Shown: positions 26,989 through 36,426 of the stretch, in pieces
Position numbering within the stretch: the stretch's first letter is position 1
How the letters are laid out: each line of letters starts with the position of its first letter
From: Helicobacter_F equorum
GTDB taxonomy: Bacteria > Campylobacterota > Campylobacteria > Campylobacterales > Helicobacteraceae
Direction of reading: 5' to 3'
DNA length: 64,000 bases
Assembly (NCBI RefSeq): GCF_042649585.1
Contig: NZ_JBHRZM010000009.1
Coordinates: 1 to 64,000 of the forward strand
Notes under the pieces: model-generated
The model's database searches: none
What the model was told of the DNA's origin: nothing
What the model saw: the letters and a program-made list of their open reading frames with translations, nothing else
Program-made: the position numbers and the translations under genes

Positions 26989-29196
26989 TTAACGCTTTAG
27001 ATTAATAGCTTCTTTTATGAGGTCATCACCAGTAGTAAAAGCTTTGGCATTCATCGAATACCCCCTTTGCATAACGATAAGATCTGTGAGTGCGCTACCT
27101 ACATCAACATTGCTTGTTTCTAGGTGTTTGTATAATACAGAACCAAAACGCAAATGTTGCCCACTCCAGCCCAATAAAGGTCTACCACTGCTTATATAGG
27201 TATCACCATTATTAGAGATTTCTGTCATCTCAAAGAGATTGCCTCCTACCTTACGCAAACCTTGATCATTAACAAAAGCTGATATGCCTACACGTCCCAT
27301 AGCCTCAAACGCTCCATTGCTAAAAGAAAGGAAAATAATGCCATCTTTATCGATACGTAAATCTTGTAAATGCCCTTCACTGCGACCATCTTGATTTGTT
27401 TGGAGTATTTGTGAATCTTGATAGAGTCGGTTGCTGCTACGCTTTTGGTCTATGCCTGCGATATTGTATGTGATTTGTCCATTACCAAATGCAATGGTGA
27501 TAGGCTGTGTTATAGGATTGCTATTTTCATCAAAAGAAATTTCGTGTGTGCTTACATCTCCTAGTGCAATTGTGCCATCTTGATTAAAAAGTTGTGTGCG
27601 CACTTCCCATTTTTCATTTATGCGAGGATCTGTGGTTACATCTGCTGAATTGATAAGATAATAATGACTTTGTAGCAAAAACTTCGCACCACTCTCATCA
27701 TATACCTCGACATTGCTTTGGTAGCTAGGCACTTCCAAATACGCACTCTCAAAGCTATCATTACCCAATGCTTTCCAGCCTATTTGATCTTGTTTTGGAT
27801 TTGAGATACCTTCACTTATGCGTTCATATAGTTTGCCTTGGTAATTAACAATCATCTTTGGTGCATAATTTGTCCCTTCTACAAAATCTTGAGGAAGGTT
27901 GCGTGCTGAAGCCACAACTTGCTCCCAACCTCCTTCTTGAGGATTACTATTGCCATTAGATTCTGTGCGTCTATAGACATTGCCATTGTAATTGACAAGC
28001 TCTCCAACTTGATAACTTGTTCGTTCCTGCCACTCTCCTAAAGCACTTGTGTCTAAGACTTCCCAATTTGTAGGATCTTGTAAGGGTTGGCTATTGCCAC
28101 TTATGCCAATATATCCAAACACGATACCTTGATCATTGACAATATCACCATTGTTATAGTTTTTACTCGGACGATATTGTGAATCCACACCACTTGCAAA
28201 ATTCTCATTTCTTCCAGCTATGCCAAGTTTTTCCGCAAGATTCCCGCTAATAGTCATATCTTTTGTTGTATATGTTACATTGGAGAGTTTCAAGCCTACT
28301 TTTGAAACGCTACCATCAGGAAGTCGCGTGATATCTAGCCCAATTCCTGCCTTTTGTAAAAGTGTGGTTTTGAGTTCGTTGAATGTGCGGAAATCTTTGC
28401 CATAGCGAAGTTCTATATCTTGATTGCGTCCATTATTATTTATAGTAACAAGAATCTTATCAAAGGTTGTGGCATCAAGAGTCTCGCCATTGGTAGAAAA
28501 TCCATTGAGATCGGCATTTAAAAATCGCTCTTCATCAAATGATCCATCTGGAAGATTATAGACTTGTGTAGCATTGACACTACTTTGTTTTTTGTTGAGG
28601 TTTAGGCTTAGATCGACTTTTGTAGTAAGCACAGGTTTATAATACAAATCTTGTGGGATTTGGATAGGCTGAAGTTCGCCTGTAGCAAGTTTAGTAAAGT
28701 CTTCATCATTATTGTTGTTAGTAGTAAAAACATTATTATTAATCTTACCTAGATTCACGCCATACATATAGTATCCACTAGAATTGACAATATACCCCTC
28801 GCCATCGCGCAAAAAACTTCCATCACGCGTAAAGTAGGTTTTTTGCTTGCTTTCATATCCATCATCTTTGATGACAAAAGATCCGCCTTTGTTTTCGCCT
28901 ACGACAAACCACCCTTTGCCTTCATATGCGACATCAAACTCCCCATCGCTATTTTTGTAGCTTCCACTTTTGGTAGAGATCGCATTACTTGCTTTTGTAA
29001 CGCCGTAATTGTAGTCATTATTGATTGCAGAATTTGCGTTGAGTGAATCTAGCGATGAGGTAAAGAGGCTTTCAAATTGTGGTTGATTCTCGCGATATCC
29101 TATTGTATTGACATTGGCGATATTATTAGCTAGTGAATCTAAGCCAAATTGATGAGTTTTGATACCACTAAAGGAATTAATCATTGTCCCATTCAT
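26989..29196 (-). CDS. flgE: flagellar hook protein FlgE (FlgE2-type) with CBM-like insert
   Basis: Hook-family protein, 735 aa. The N-terminus (GIKTHQFGLDSLANNIANVNTIGY) and the C-terminus (LETSNVDVGSALTDLIVMQRGYSMNAKAF) are the conserved axial-protein ends, and TYFTRDGSFLRDGEGY is the hook-family core. This resembles the second FlgE paralogue encoded with flgD in H. pylori rather than the main hook gene. Between residues about 341 and 476 are three W..YxxGxxVxYxGxxYxR-type modules resembling CBM5/12 chitin-binding repeats. Start overlaps the flgD stop by 4 nt, placing it last in the fliK-flgD-flgE operon. Confidence 0.9.
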   Translation of the reverse strand: MNGTMINSFSGIKTHQFGLDSLANNIANVNTIGYRENQPQFESLFTSSLDSLNANSAINNDYNYGVTKASNAISTKSGSYKNSDGEFDVAYEGKGWFVVGENKGGSFVIKDDGYESKQKTYFTRDGSFLRDGEGYIVNSSGYYMYGVNLGKINNNVFTTNNNNDEDFTKLATGELQPIQIPQDLYYKPVLTTKVDLSLNLNKKQSSVNATQVYNLPDGSFDEERFLNADLNGFSTNGETLDATTFDKILVTINNNGRNQDIELRYGKDFRTFNELKTTLLQKAGIGLDITRLPDGSVSKVGLKLSNVTYTTKDMTISGNLAEKLGIAGRNENFASGVDSQYRPSKNYNNGDIVNDQGIVFGYIGISGNSQPLQDPTNWEVLDTSALGEWQERTSYQVGELVNYNGNVYRRTESNGNSNPQEGGWEQVVASARNLPQDFVEGTNYAPKMIVNYQGKLYERISEGISNPKQDQIGWKALGNDSFESAYLEVPSYQSNVEVYDESGAKFLLQSHYYLINSADVTTDPRINEKWEVRTQLFNQDGTIALGDVSTHEISFDENSNPITQPITIAFGNGQITYNIAGIDQKRSSNRLYQDSQILQTNQDGRSEGHLQDLRIDKDGIIFLSFSNGAFEAMGRVGISAFVNDQGLRKVGGNLFEMTEISNNGDTYISSGRPLLGWSGQHLRFGSVLYKHLETSNVDVGSALTDLIVMQRGYSMNAKAFTTGDDLIKEAINLKR

Positions 29197-30008
29197 AGGC
29201 TATGATCCTTATTATAAAACTCAATTGCACTCTGGAGTGGTAAAATCATATCGCCCATTCTTAGCATTGGTGCGCCCTTATCAAAGATAATGCTTTGCAC
29301 TTCACCACGCCCTACTCGCGCAGTATGATACTGGCTAGTGCTTGAATCAAGATTATATTCTGCACGAATATTGTAACCGCCTGTTGGTAATTGCGTACCA
29401 TTGTCGCTTTTGCCATCCCAATTAAATTCCACATACCCACTTTTTCCGGCATATTCTTTGAGTGAAAGAGTGCGCACAAGTTCGTTTTGTTGGTTAAAGA
29501 TATGAATCTTTGGTTCGCCTTGTTGTGCATTGATAGCTTGGTCAAAAAAGATTTGAAATTTCACACTATCACCAGCATTAAGATTGACACCAAAGACATC
29601 AGTTTCAGCGATTTTGCCTATCATAGAAACAGATTGGAGGGCATTGAGGGCTGCCATTGCGCTATTAGAGGAAGCGGTGGTTTTCATACCCTCGTTGAGG
29701 CTTTCAAGAGATTCTTTCATTTTGGCTTGGAATTCTTTGAGTTCTTTGTTAGTTTCTTGTGTGGATTTCATCGCTTCTGCCACTTCCACCATAGTCTTTT
29801 TGTTTTGCTCTTGCATTTCTACTTGTGTGAGTTGTGCAGTTTGTGTAATGATTTTATCTGTTTCCATTGGAGCGGTGGGATCTTGGTTTTTGAGCTGCTC
29901 CAAAAATAATCTCATAAATGCATCATTATCAAGTTCATTGATATTTTTTGGATTTTGTTTTTCTATTTTGGCAGTTGCCCCTGTAACTTCCCCTAAATCA
30001 ATCGCCAT
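29193..30008 (-). CDS. flgD: flagellar hook assembly (capping) protein FlgD
   Basis: Scaffold for hook polymerisation, removed at hook completion. The 271-aa protein has the N-terminal FlgD signature NDAFMRLFLEQLKNQDPTAPMETD (residues about 28-51), a coiled coil (about 70-115), and a C-terminal FlgD Ig/Fn-like domain (FNWDGKSDNGTQLPTGGYNIRAEY). Lies 9 nt after fliK and overlaps flgE. Confidence 0.95.
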   Translation of the reverse strand: MAIDLGEVTGATAKIEKQNPKNINELDNDAFMRLFLEQLKNQDPTAPMETDKIITQTAQLTQVEMQEQNKKTMVEVAEAMKSTQETNKELKEFQAKMKESLESLNEGMKTTASSNSAMAALNALQSVSMIGKIAETDVFGVNLNAGDSVKFQIFFDQAINAQQGEPKIHIFNQQNELVRTLSLKEYAGKSGYVEFNWDGKSDNGTQLPTGGYNIRAEYNLDSSTSQYHTARVGRGEVQSIIFDKGAPMLRMGDMILPLQSAIEFYNKDHSL

Positions 30009-30017
30009 TTAAACCCT

Positions 30018-31379
30018 TTATGCATATTGTGGTATTGTCATAAACATTGTGTGGGTTTCTAAGCTATTTTCATTCCCTTGATGTGCATTATAAGTCTGGG
30101 CTTGATTTCTGTGTCCTTGTTGGCGTTTTTGTCCTGAATTCGCATTGTTTTGAGAAAAACTTAAATCAACATTGTTAAAGCCCATTTGTGCGAGATTGTT
30201 GCGCAATTCCACTTGATTATTGATAAAGAGATTGATTGCAGTTGGATTAGAAATGACTTGCACTTGCAAATCTTTACCATTTTTGGAGATTGTGAGTTCA
30301 AGTGTGCCTAGATTCTGTGGATTTAACTCAAGAGAGAGTTTGGTAATTGGTGGTTTATAATTAAGCACTTCTTGAGTAAGTTGTGAAGCAAAGTTATACA
30401 CAGATTGTCTTGCTAGGACACTTTTATAGAATATATCAGGTTTGATAGTCTGCATTGTAGGAGTTATGTTAGTTGTTTGGCTTTGGGTTGTCTCTTTAGA
30501 GGTTGGTGGTTCTTTGCTTGTTTGTGTGTGGATATGTTGTGCACTTTGTTCTAAATCTTGCAAAAATTCTTCATTAGCTATTTGGGCATTTTGGTTTGTT
30601 GATGATTTTTGTGAGTCTTGTGGTGTGTGAGAATGTTGGGATTGTTGTTTGGAATCCCCATTTTGTGTAGATTCTGTATTGGCTTGTGTGGTTTTTGCGT
30701 GTGGTTGGGTGCTAGATTTTTGAGATGTTTCTTGGTTTTTTGCTTTTGGTGCGTGATTTGTTTGGTGTTCTGTTGTAGTGATTATATCTTTGGTTTCTTG
30801 GAGATTTATATTTTCTGGCATATGCAACGAATCTTCTAACATATCTTGTGTGATTTGCATACCCTGTGCTAACATAGGAGCATCTATGGGAGAAGATTTT
30901 TGGATAGATTCAGTATTTTCTTTGGGAGATTGTTTGGAATCTAGTTTTGTATCTGATGTTTTATTTTGTGTATTTTGAGAGTTTTGGGTAGTTTTTGTTT
31001 GTGCCTCTTTGGGTGTTTTTGATTTTTTTTGATTTTTTTGTGTGTTTGTCGTGGCGTTGTGAGATGTATCGTTAGTATTAGGTATTTCAAGGTTTTGGAG
31101 TGATTCTTGGGTGCTAAGCGGCTCTTGTATAACTTGAGATTGCGTATTTGGGGCTTTAGAATGCTGGACTTGTTGGCTTTTTTGTGGTGCCTTTCCCTCT
31201 TGTGTTGCTATAGTCTCTTTAGTGTTGGTTGGTGTATTTTTAGGTGCGCTATCTTGCGTTTTGGCATTAGTTTTTTGTGAAGCTTTTGTTTTTTTCTCAC
31301 TTTTAGGATTTTGTGAGGCATTGGGTGTTGCCTCTAATACATCTTGCTTAGCTTTGTCGGGGTAAATCCTTTGGACCAA
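30018..31379 (-). CDS. fliK: flagellar hook-length control protein FliK, C-terminal part
   Basis: Molecular ruler that measures the hook and switches export specificity. The C-terminal domain (about residues 320-453) contains the FliK signature LSLELNPQNLGTLELTISKNG. The region before it is a long Gln/Thr/Asn/Ser/Lys-rich, disordered ruler segment. The only start near the frame opening is TTG 31379, with no good ribosome site, and this frame overlaps the upstream 260-aa frame by 32 nt. This suggests one fliK broken by a one-base shift. An A8 run (31023-31030, read on the minus strand) lies within it. Confidence 0.85.
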   Translation of the reverse strand: MVQRIYPDKAKQDVLEATPNASQNPKSEKKTKASQKTNAKTQDSAPKNTPTNTKETIATQEGKAPQKSQQVQHSKAPNTQSQVIQEPLSTQESLQNLEIPNTNDTSHNATTNTQKNQKKSKTPKEAQTKTTQNSQNTQNKTSDTKLDSKQSPKENTESIQKSSPIDAPMLAQGMQITQDMLEDSLHMPENINLQETKDIITTTEHQTNHAPKAKNQETSQKSSTQPHAKTTQANTESTQNGDSKQQSQHSHTPQDSQKSSTNQNAQIANEEFLQDLEQSAQHIHTQTSKEPPTSKETTQSQTTNITPTMQTIKPDIFYKSVLARQSVYNFASQLTQEVLNYKPPITKLSLELNPQNLGTLELTISKNGKDLQVQVISNPTAINLFINNQVELRNNLAQMGFNNVDLSFSQNNANSGQKRQQGHRNQAQTYNAHQGNENSLETHTMFMTIPQYA

Positions 31380-32130
31380 GCATCGACCCTAGTGTAGTGA
31401 CGCTTTGTTCTGTCTTACCTTCTTCATAGATATTAGAAATTTTGCTTGTGATATTTTGTGGTTTTTTGGTGCCGCGGTTAATCACTGCCACACGATCTTC
31501 TAGGTTTTCCATTTCGTATTGAATCTTTTGCTTAGCGGATTTTGGTGTTGCTTTAGGTTTTGGTTGTATTTCTTGTGCTTGGCTACTTACATTTGTAGGA
31601 TTTAATCCCTTATCTTTGGCGAGTTCTTGCACATCATCGAGAGTTTTTGGTGCTTGATCCTTTGTATAAGGTGCTATTTTAGGTTGCATACCTGTGTTTT
31701 GAGCTTGTAGAGCTTGTTTGTCTTGAGCGATTTTTGTGCCTTGCTCTTGTGTAGCCTTGAGTGCTTGAGTAAGTGGCGTATCCTTTGGTGCTTGGGGTGG
31801 CGTAGCAGTGCTTTGAGATTTTAATGCTTCTGGTGTGAGTGAGGCAGCCAAAAGCTCTGTGGTTTCTGGTGTATGTTTTTTGGGTGTTTGTTCTTTTTTT
31901 TGGGTGGATTCTGCTAGTTTTGAACTATCTTTTGGCGTTGTTTTGCTTTCTTTTGTGTCTTTTACTTGGGTTGGCTTTGCTGCTACTTGTGTTTGTGTAC
32001 TTTTAGTTGTTAGTCTTTCGAGGTTTTGTGTAGTTTCTTTTAAATATTTCTCAAATTCTGAATTACGCGTAGAAGTTTTTTCTACAAGCTTTTGGGCTTT
32101 TGGTTGTGTTTGCAAAACATCTTCTATCAT
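31348..32130 (-). CDS. probable N-terminal part of FliK (separate frame)
   Basis: A 260-aa Lys/Thr/Gln-rich, low-complexity protein, the first gene after a sigma-54 promoter. Composition is like the ruler part of FliK, and its stop lies 32 nt inside the next frame. Deleting one base in the G4 run at 31359-31362 would join GPKDLP to DKAKQDVLEATPN and give one protein of about 700 residues. It may therefore be the FliK N-terminus split by a sequencing error, a real frameshift, or a programmed shift. If separate, it is an unknown flagellar-operon protein. Confidence 0.65.
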   Translation of the reverse strand: MIEDVLQTQPKAQKLVEKTSTRNSEFEKYLKETTQNLERLTTKSTQTQVAAKPTQVKDTKESKTTPKDSSKLAESTQKKEQTPKKHTPETTELLAASLTPEALKSQSTATPPQAPKDTPLTQALKATQEQGTKIAQDKQALQAQNTGMQPKIAPYTKDQAPKTLDDVQELAKDKGLNPTNVSSQAQEIQPKPKATPKSAKQKIQYEMENLEDRVAVINRGTKKPQNITSKISNIYEEGKTEQSVTTLGSMLGPKDLPRQS

Positions 32131-32166
32131 AACTATACTCCTAAGCGTAAAATCTTAGGGATCATA

Positions 32167-32184
32167 AAGCAAAATATATTCCCT
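32167..32184 (-). promoter_or_regulatory. sigma-54 promoter of the fliK-flgD-flgE operon
   Basis: On the minus strand GG (32182-32181), ten bases (AATATATTTT), then GC (32170-32169) followed by TT. This is exact -24/-12 geometry with the TTTTGCTT context seen in Helicobacter RpoN promoters. About 40 bases upstream of the first gene. The -24 element abuts the ccoI stop codon. Confidence 0.75.
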
Positions 32185-34622
32185 TATCGAGTTTGGTTTT
32201 TGATACGCAACGAGTTTAGTACCACAATAATTGAGCTAAAACTCATTGAGAGTGCAGCAAAAAGCGGTATGATAAGCCCACAAATTGCAATGGGAATAGT
32301 AAGGGCATTATACATAATGCTTAGCAGTATGTTTTGCTTGATTGTCTTAAAAGTGATTTTGGCTAAATGCAAAGCATTTTGCATACTTTGCAAGCTATCA
32401 TCAAGGATTATAACATCGCTACTTAAAATAGCTATATCACTTCCAGCACCCATAGATATGGCTATATCACTTTTACTTAGTGCAAGGGCGTCATTAATCC
32501 CATCACCCACCATAACTACCTTATGTGTTTTTGCTTTTAGATTCTCAATATATGCCCCTTTATCTAGTGGAGAAAATTCTGCGTGATATTCACTTATTCC
32601 AAGCTCTTTGGCGCATTTTTGCACACTTTGTGTCCTATCGCCACTAAGCAAAATTGTATGTATATGTTGGGATTGTAGATACGCTATAAGTTCTTTGGCA
32701 TAGGGCTTTGGTGAATCTTGTAGTTCAAAAACTGCCACAAGCTCCCTACCTTTTGCAAATCCAAACATCATACCTTCACCAAGTTCTAATACAGGGATTA
32801 TCACACCTTGTTCTTGCAAGAATGCAAGGCTACCACCAAGCACAAGTTCCCCTTCATAGTAGCCACACACACCCTTAGAATCTATTTGCTGAAAGGATTG
32901 TAAATGCACGAGGTGCGGATTTAGGTGCGCATAGTGTGTGCGGACATATTCACATACACTAAGAGAGATAGGGTGTTTGCTTGTATGTGTGAGTGTGTAA
33001 AGTAGGCTAACGCTTAGAGAATCTAGCAAGTCTGTATGCGTAGCATACACCTGTGGTTTTCCCATAGTGAGTGTGCCGGTTTTGTCAAAAACAATTGTGT
33101 CTATTTTGGCGAGGGTTTCTAAAAAACTCGCTTGTCGAAATAAGATATGCTTTTTGTAGCCTTGAGAGATTCCTATGATTGTGGCTATTGGTGTGGCAAG
33201 GGCGAGGGCACAAGGACACGCGATGATAATAACTGAAATAGCGATAATCATTGCACCTTCTGCACCTTTGTCGCTTAGCACATACCAGCCCATAAAACAT
33301 AAAAGTGCGATAGCCAAAATCGTGCGTGAGAAATTTTGTGAAATACTATTGGCAAGATTCTGTATAGATGGTTTGTGAGCTAGACTTTGTTCTACGAGAT
33401 TAAGAAGTTTGCTCATGAGGCTATCATTAAAACTTTTAGTTGCTTTGTAGAGAATCTTATGGGTGAGATTGATAGATCCGGATATGACTTCTTGCCCTGA
33501 TTGAAGTTCTAGGGGCATACTTTCGCCATTAATAGCCTTGGTATCAAAAAGCCCTTTTTGGCTTAGCAAGATTCCATCAATGGCGATTTTTTCACCAGGC
33601 AAACTCATAATCACATCGCCTATTTGCACTTCTTGAGGTTTTTTGATTTCTAGTGTGCGTTCATCGCCGTTTTTGCAAATAGTGATATTTTGGGGTAAAA
33701 ATGCATAGATAGCCTCCAAACTCTCTCCAGCACTTTTTTTGCTACGCACTTCCAAAAATTTTCCAATCAAGACAAAGGTAATAATCATACTCACAGATTC
33801 AAAGTATGTTTCCCCACTATGCGTGATAGTGGCATAGATTGAGTAGAGATAAGTAAGCGTTGAACCCACCGCTACAAGCATATCCATACCAATAAAGCCA
33901 TTTTTTAACCCATAGTATGCCCCTCTATAAAAGATAAATCCTGCATAAAATAGCGTAAGCGAACAAAGGATGAATGAGGCGATATTTAGCACATTGCGTA
34001 CGTATGCTTCTATCCCAAGAAAATAGCCACTATATTGAGCTACAGCAATCCACATAATATTCATCGTGCAAAAAAGGGCAACAATGACACGCGTGTAATA
34101 TTCTTTTGTTTGTTTTTTATCCGTGTTTTCTTGGAGTTGTGGATCATACGCGTAGGCGTCATAACCGATACTTTGTATAAGCCGTATGATTTGAGAAAGC
34201 GTGATGATTTGAGAATCCCATGTGATATATAAGCGATTGTTGGTGTAATTGATACTTGCACTTTTTATACCCTTTTGGGAGTTTAGCACTTGCTCATTAA
34301 GCCATACACAAGCCGCACAATGAATATGCGTAAGAATGAGTGCACAGCTATTAAGATTAGGATTTTTTGAATCTATGCGGATATATTTTTGTGCGAAGCT
34401 AGGCGAATCAAAAAAATTTAAATCTTGTGTATCTTGTGTAGGCGGTGTGAGAGCGACATCGCCTCTTTTGGCATAAAAACTCCCTAAATCTGCTTTTTGG
34501 AGAAGCATATATACGCCCTCACAACCACTACAGCAAAAATACAAGTCCTCACCATTATAGGGAACTTTTTTGAGTGCGTGTTCTTCATAAGTGATATGGC
34601 AGTGGCTACAATGTCTTAGCAC
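32184..34622 (-). CDS. ccoI: copper-translocating P1B-type ATPase, CcoI/FixI-like
   Basis: Inner-membrane ATPase, 812 aa. An N-terminal Cys-rich metal-binding segment (HCSHC, CCSGCEGVY) is followed by an HMA-like domain with CAACVW, eight membrane segments, the CPC motif (IIACPCALALATP), INGES, the phosphorylated Asp in DKTGTLT, and GDGINDALALS. The extra N-terminal Cys domain is typical of CcoI/FixI, which loads copper into cbb3-type cytochrome oxidase, rather than a detoxifying CopA. The cbb3 genes are not in this window. Confidence 0.85.
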   Translation of the reverse strand: MLRHCSHCHITYEEHALKKVPYNGEDLYFCCSGCEGVYMLLQKADLGSFYAKRGDVALTPPTQDTQDLNFFDSPSFAQKYIRIDSKNPNLNSCALILTHIHCAACVWLNEQVLNSQKGIKSASINYTNNRLYITWDSQIITLSQIIRLIQSIGYDAYAYDPQLQENTDKKQTKEYYTRVIVALFCTMNIMWIAVAQYSGYFLGIEAYVRNVLNIASFILCSLTLFYAGFIFYRGAYYGLKNGFIGMDMLVAVGSTLTYLYSIYATITHSGETYFESVSMIITFVLIGKFLEVRSKKSAGESLEAIYAFLPQNITICKNGDERTLEIKKPQEVQIGDVIMSLPGEKIAIDGILLSQKGLFDTKAINGESMPLELQSGQEVISGSINLTHKILYKATKSFNDSLMSKLLNLVEQSLAHKPSIQNLANSISQNFSRTILAIALLCFMGWYVLSDKGAEGAMIIAISVIIIACPCALALATPIATIIGISQGYKKHILFRQASFLETLAKIDTIVFDKTGTLTMGKPQVYATHTDLLDSLSVSLLYTLTHTSKHPISLSVCEYVRTHYAHLNPHLVHLQSFQQIDSKGVCGYYEGELVLGGSLAFLQEQGVIIPVLELGEGMMFGFAKGRELVAVFELQDSPKPYAKELIAYLQSQHIHTILLSGDRTQSVQKCAKELGISEYHAEFSPLDKGAYIENLKAKTHKVVMVGDGINDALALSKSDIAISMGAGSDIAILSSDVIILDDSLQSMQNALHLAKITFKTIKQNILLSIMYNALTIPIAICGLIIPLFAALSMSFSSIIVVLNSLRIKNQTR

Positions 34623-34708
34623 CTTATTGCACCTTATTCCTTTGGGCTTTAGGGATTTTGGGTTTGCATTGTAGCGTAGCTTTGATAAAAGTTAAAGGGA
34701 GTCTCTGT

Positions 34709-34714
34709 TAAAAT
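34709..34714 (+). promoter_or_regulatory. -10 element of the DNA methylase gene
   Basis: TAAAAT, 32 bases upstream of the GTG start, between the divergent ccoI and methylase genes. Confidence 0.45.
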
Positions 34715-34746
34715 GTGCTTCTACCAACATATTTTTAAGGAAGTGC

Positions 34747-36420
34747 GTGGAGAAGTTATTACAATGTTTTGAATATATCAAGCGTTATCATGTCGATATG
34801 CTAGATTCTATAAGCATTATGTTAGAACTTTTTATCATCAAGAATTCTTATCCCAATAGCCTAAGGGAATTTATAGCTTTAGGATCCAAACGCAAACCAA
34901 TCGCCCAAAGCCTTAATCATAGACTCGAAGAGATTGTGAGCAAGGAACTTTTTATCGCCATTAATCCAAACATTAACTTTTTAAAAACCCTCAAGCTTAT
35001 TCAAGATACGGATACGACTTTGAGTAATATCGAGGAATTTTTGCATATCATTACACAAAAAAAGACCTCTAACAAGCTCTACTTTTATTCCACGCCTTTA
35101 GAAATTAATGAGCTTCTTGTGCGACTTTTGGATATACAAGGTGATGAAAAAATTTATAATCCTTGCTACGGGATTGGCACATTATTTTTGATGATTTCCC
35201 AGATTCTGTATGCCAAGCAACCAAATACACCAATAGCCCTTTATGGCGAGGAGTTAGATGCTCGTCTTGCCAAGGTAGCTAAGCTCACATGTAAACTTGC
35301 TAATATCGATTATCATCATCTTATCGTTAATGACATTTTAAAAGCACCATTTTTTGAACAAAAATTTGACAAAATTATTTGTAACCCTCCATTTAGTGCG
35401 CATATAGGCGTGGAATATCTTAAAGATGATAAGCGTTTTAGTGGATTGCATTCTTTGGCAAAAACATATGCCGAATGGGTTTTTTTAATCCACGCTTTGT
35501 ATTATCTAAAAAAACGCGCAGTGTTTATTTTGCGCACACAAACTTTGCAAAAATCTAGTCTTGAGAGTGAGTTTATGCAGAGATTTTATAAGCAAGGCTT
35601 GATTGAAGCAATTATCGAATTACCCAAAAATATTTTTCCTCACCAAAACGCAGATTTTTGTGTGCTTGTCCTCTCGCCAAACAATCAAGAGATTTTAAGC
35701 ATTGATGCTAAGGGTGAGCATTTTTGGAAAAAAGATGGCAAATACAATCGCCTTGTGAATCTTGATGAAATCACAAAAGCATTTTTTGCGCGTAAAGAAA
35801 ATGATTTTTGCTTTCTTACGCCTTATACACATATCACTTCCTATAATCTTCCACTTACGCGCAAAGACACACCACAAAGCGAGGGCATTACCCTTAGTGC
35901 TTTGGGTGTGGAAGTATTTCGCGGACAGCGTGTATATGGGGGAAAAAATGATACACGCATAGAATATTATGATGTTGGTTTGGCAGATTTTAGTGAATAT
36001 GGGTTTAGCGAGGAATTTTATACCAAGCGCTTTTTGGGTGATCGCCTCAAAGTGCAAAAATATGCGCTAAAGCCCTATGATATTTGTCTTTCACTACGTG
36101 GAAACACTCCAAAGGTAACTATTTTTAGTCCAAATATCGCACACAAATTTGCTGTCGCAAATGCGGGGATTGTGATCGTGCGATGTGCAAATTCCAGGCA
36201 AGCTATTGGGCTATATTGTTATTTTTACTCCCATAATGGACAAAGTGCATTAAGTGCATTGTACGAACATTATACAAAAAGTATTGATGTAGAGAGCCTT
36301 AAAAGCCTTATGATACCCACAGATTTTGAATCCCATTCCACACAAAAGTTTGAAAAAATATGCAAGTTTTCTACACAACTTAAAGATATAAAAGATTCTC
36401 TAGAATTATTGCGAGGATAA
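34747..36420 (+). CDS. N-6 adenine DNA methylase (HsdM-like) with HsdS-like C-terminus
   Basis: A 557-aa protein. Residues about 95-320 form a type I-style M domain: YNPCYGIGTLFLMIS (SAM motif), YGEELD, and the catalytic IICNPPFSAHIG. Residues about 375-545 look like a single specificity half (VFRGQRVYGG; KPYDICLSLRGNTPKVTI; YTKSIDVESLKSLMIP), so recognition and catalysis are fused. No restriction subunit or separate hsdS is adjacent; neighbours are ccoI and an acetyltransferase. It may be an orphan methylase acting on gene regulation, or part of a scattered system. GTG start with AAGGAA. Type IIG-like M-S fusion is an inference. Confidence 0.75.
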   Translation: MEKLLQCFEYIKRYHVDMLDSISIMLELFIIKNSYPNSLREFIALGSKRKPIAQSLNHRLEEIVSKELFIAINPNINFLKTLKLIQDTDTTLSNIEEFLHIITQKKTSNKLYFYSTPLEINELLVRLLDIQGDEKIYNPCYGIGTLFLMISQILYAKQPNTPIALYGEELDARLAKVAKLTCKLANIDYHHLIVNDILKAPFFEQKFDKIICNPPFSAHIGVEYLKDDKRFSGLHSLAKTYAEWVFLIHALYYLKKRAVFILRTQTLQKSSLESEFMQRFYKQGLIEAIIELPKNIFPHQNADFCVLVLSPNNQEILSIDAKGEHFWKKDGKYNRLVNLDEITKAFFARKENDFCFLTPYTHITSYNLPLTRKDTPQSEGITLSALGVEVFRGQRVYGGKNDTRIEYYDVGLADFSEYGFSEEFYTKRFLGDRLKVQKYALKPYDICLSLRGNTPKVTIFSPNIAHKFAVANAGIVIVRCANSRQAIGLYCYFYSHNGQSALSALYEHYTKSIDVESLKSLMIPTDFESHSTQKFEKICKFSTQLKDIKDSLELLRG

Positions 36421-36426
36421 ACAAAG

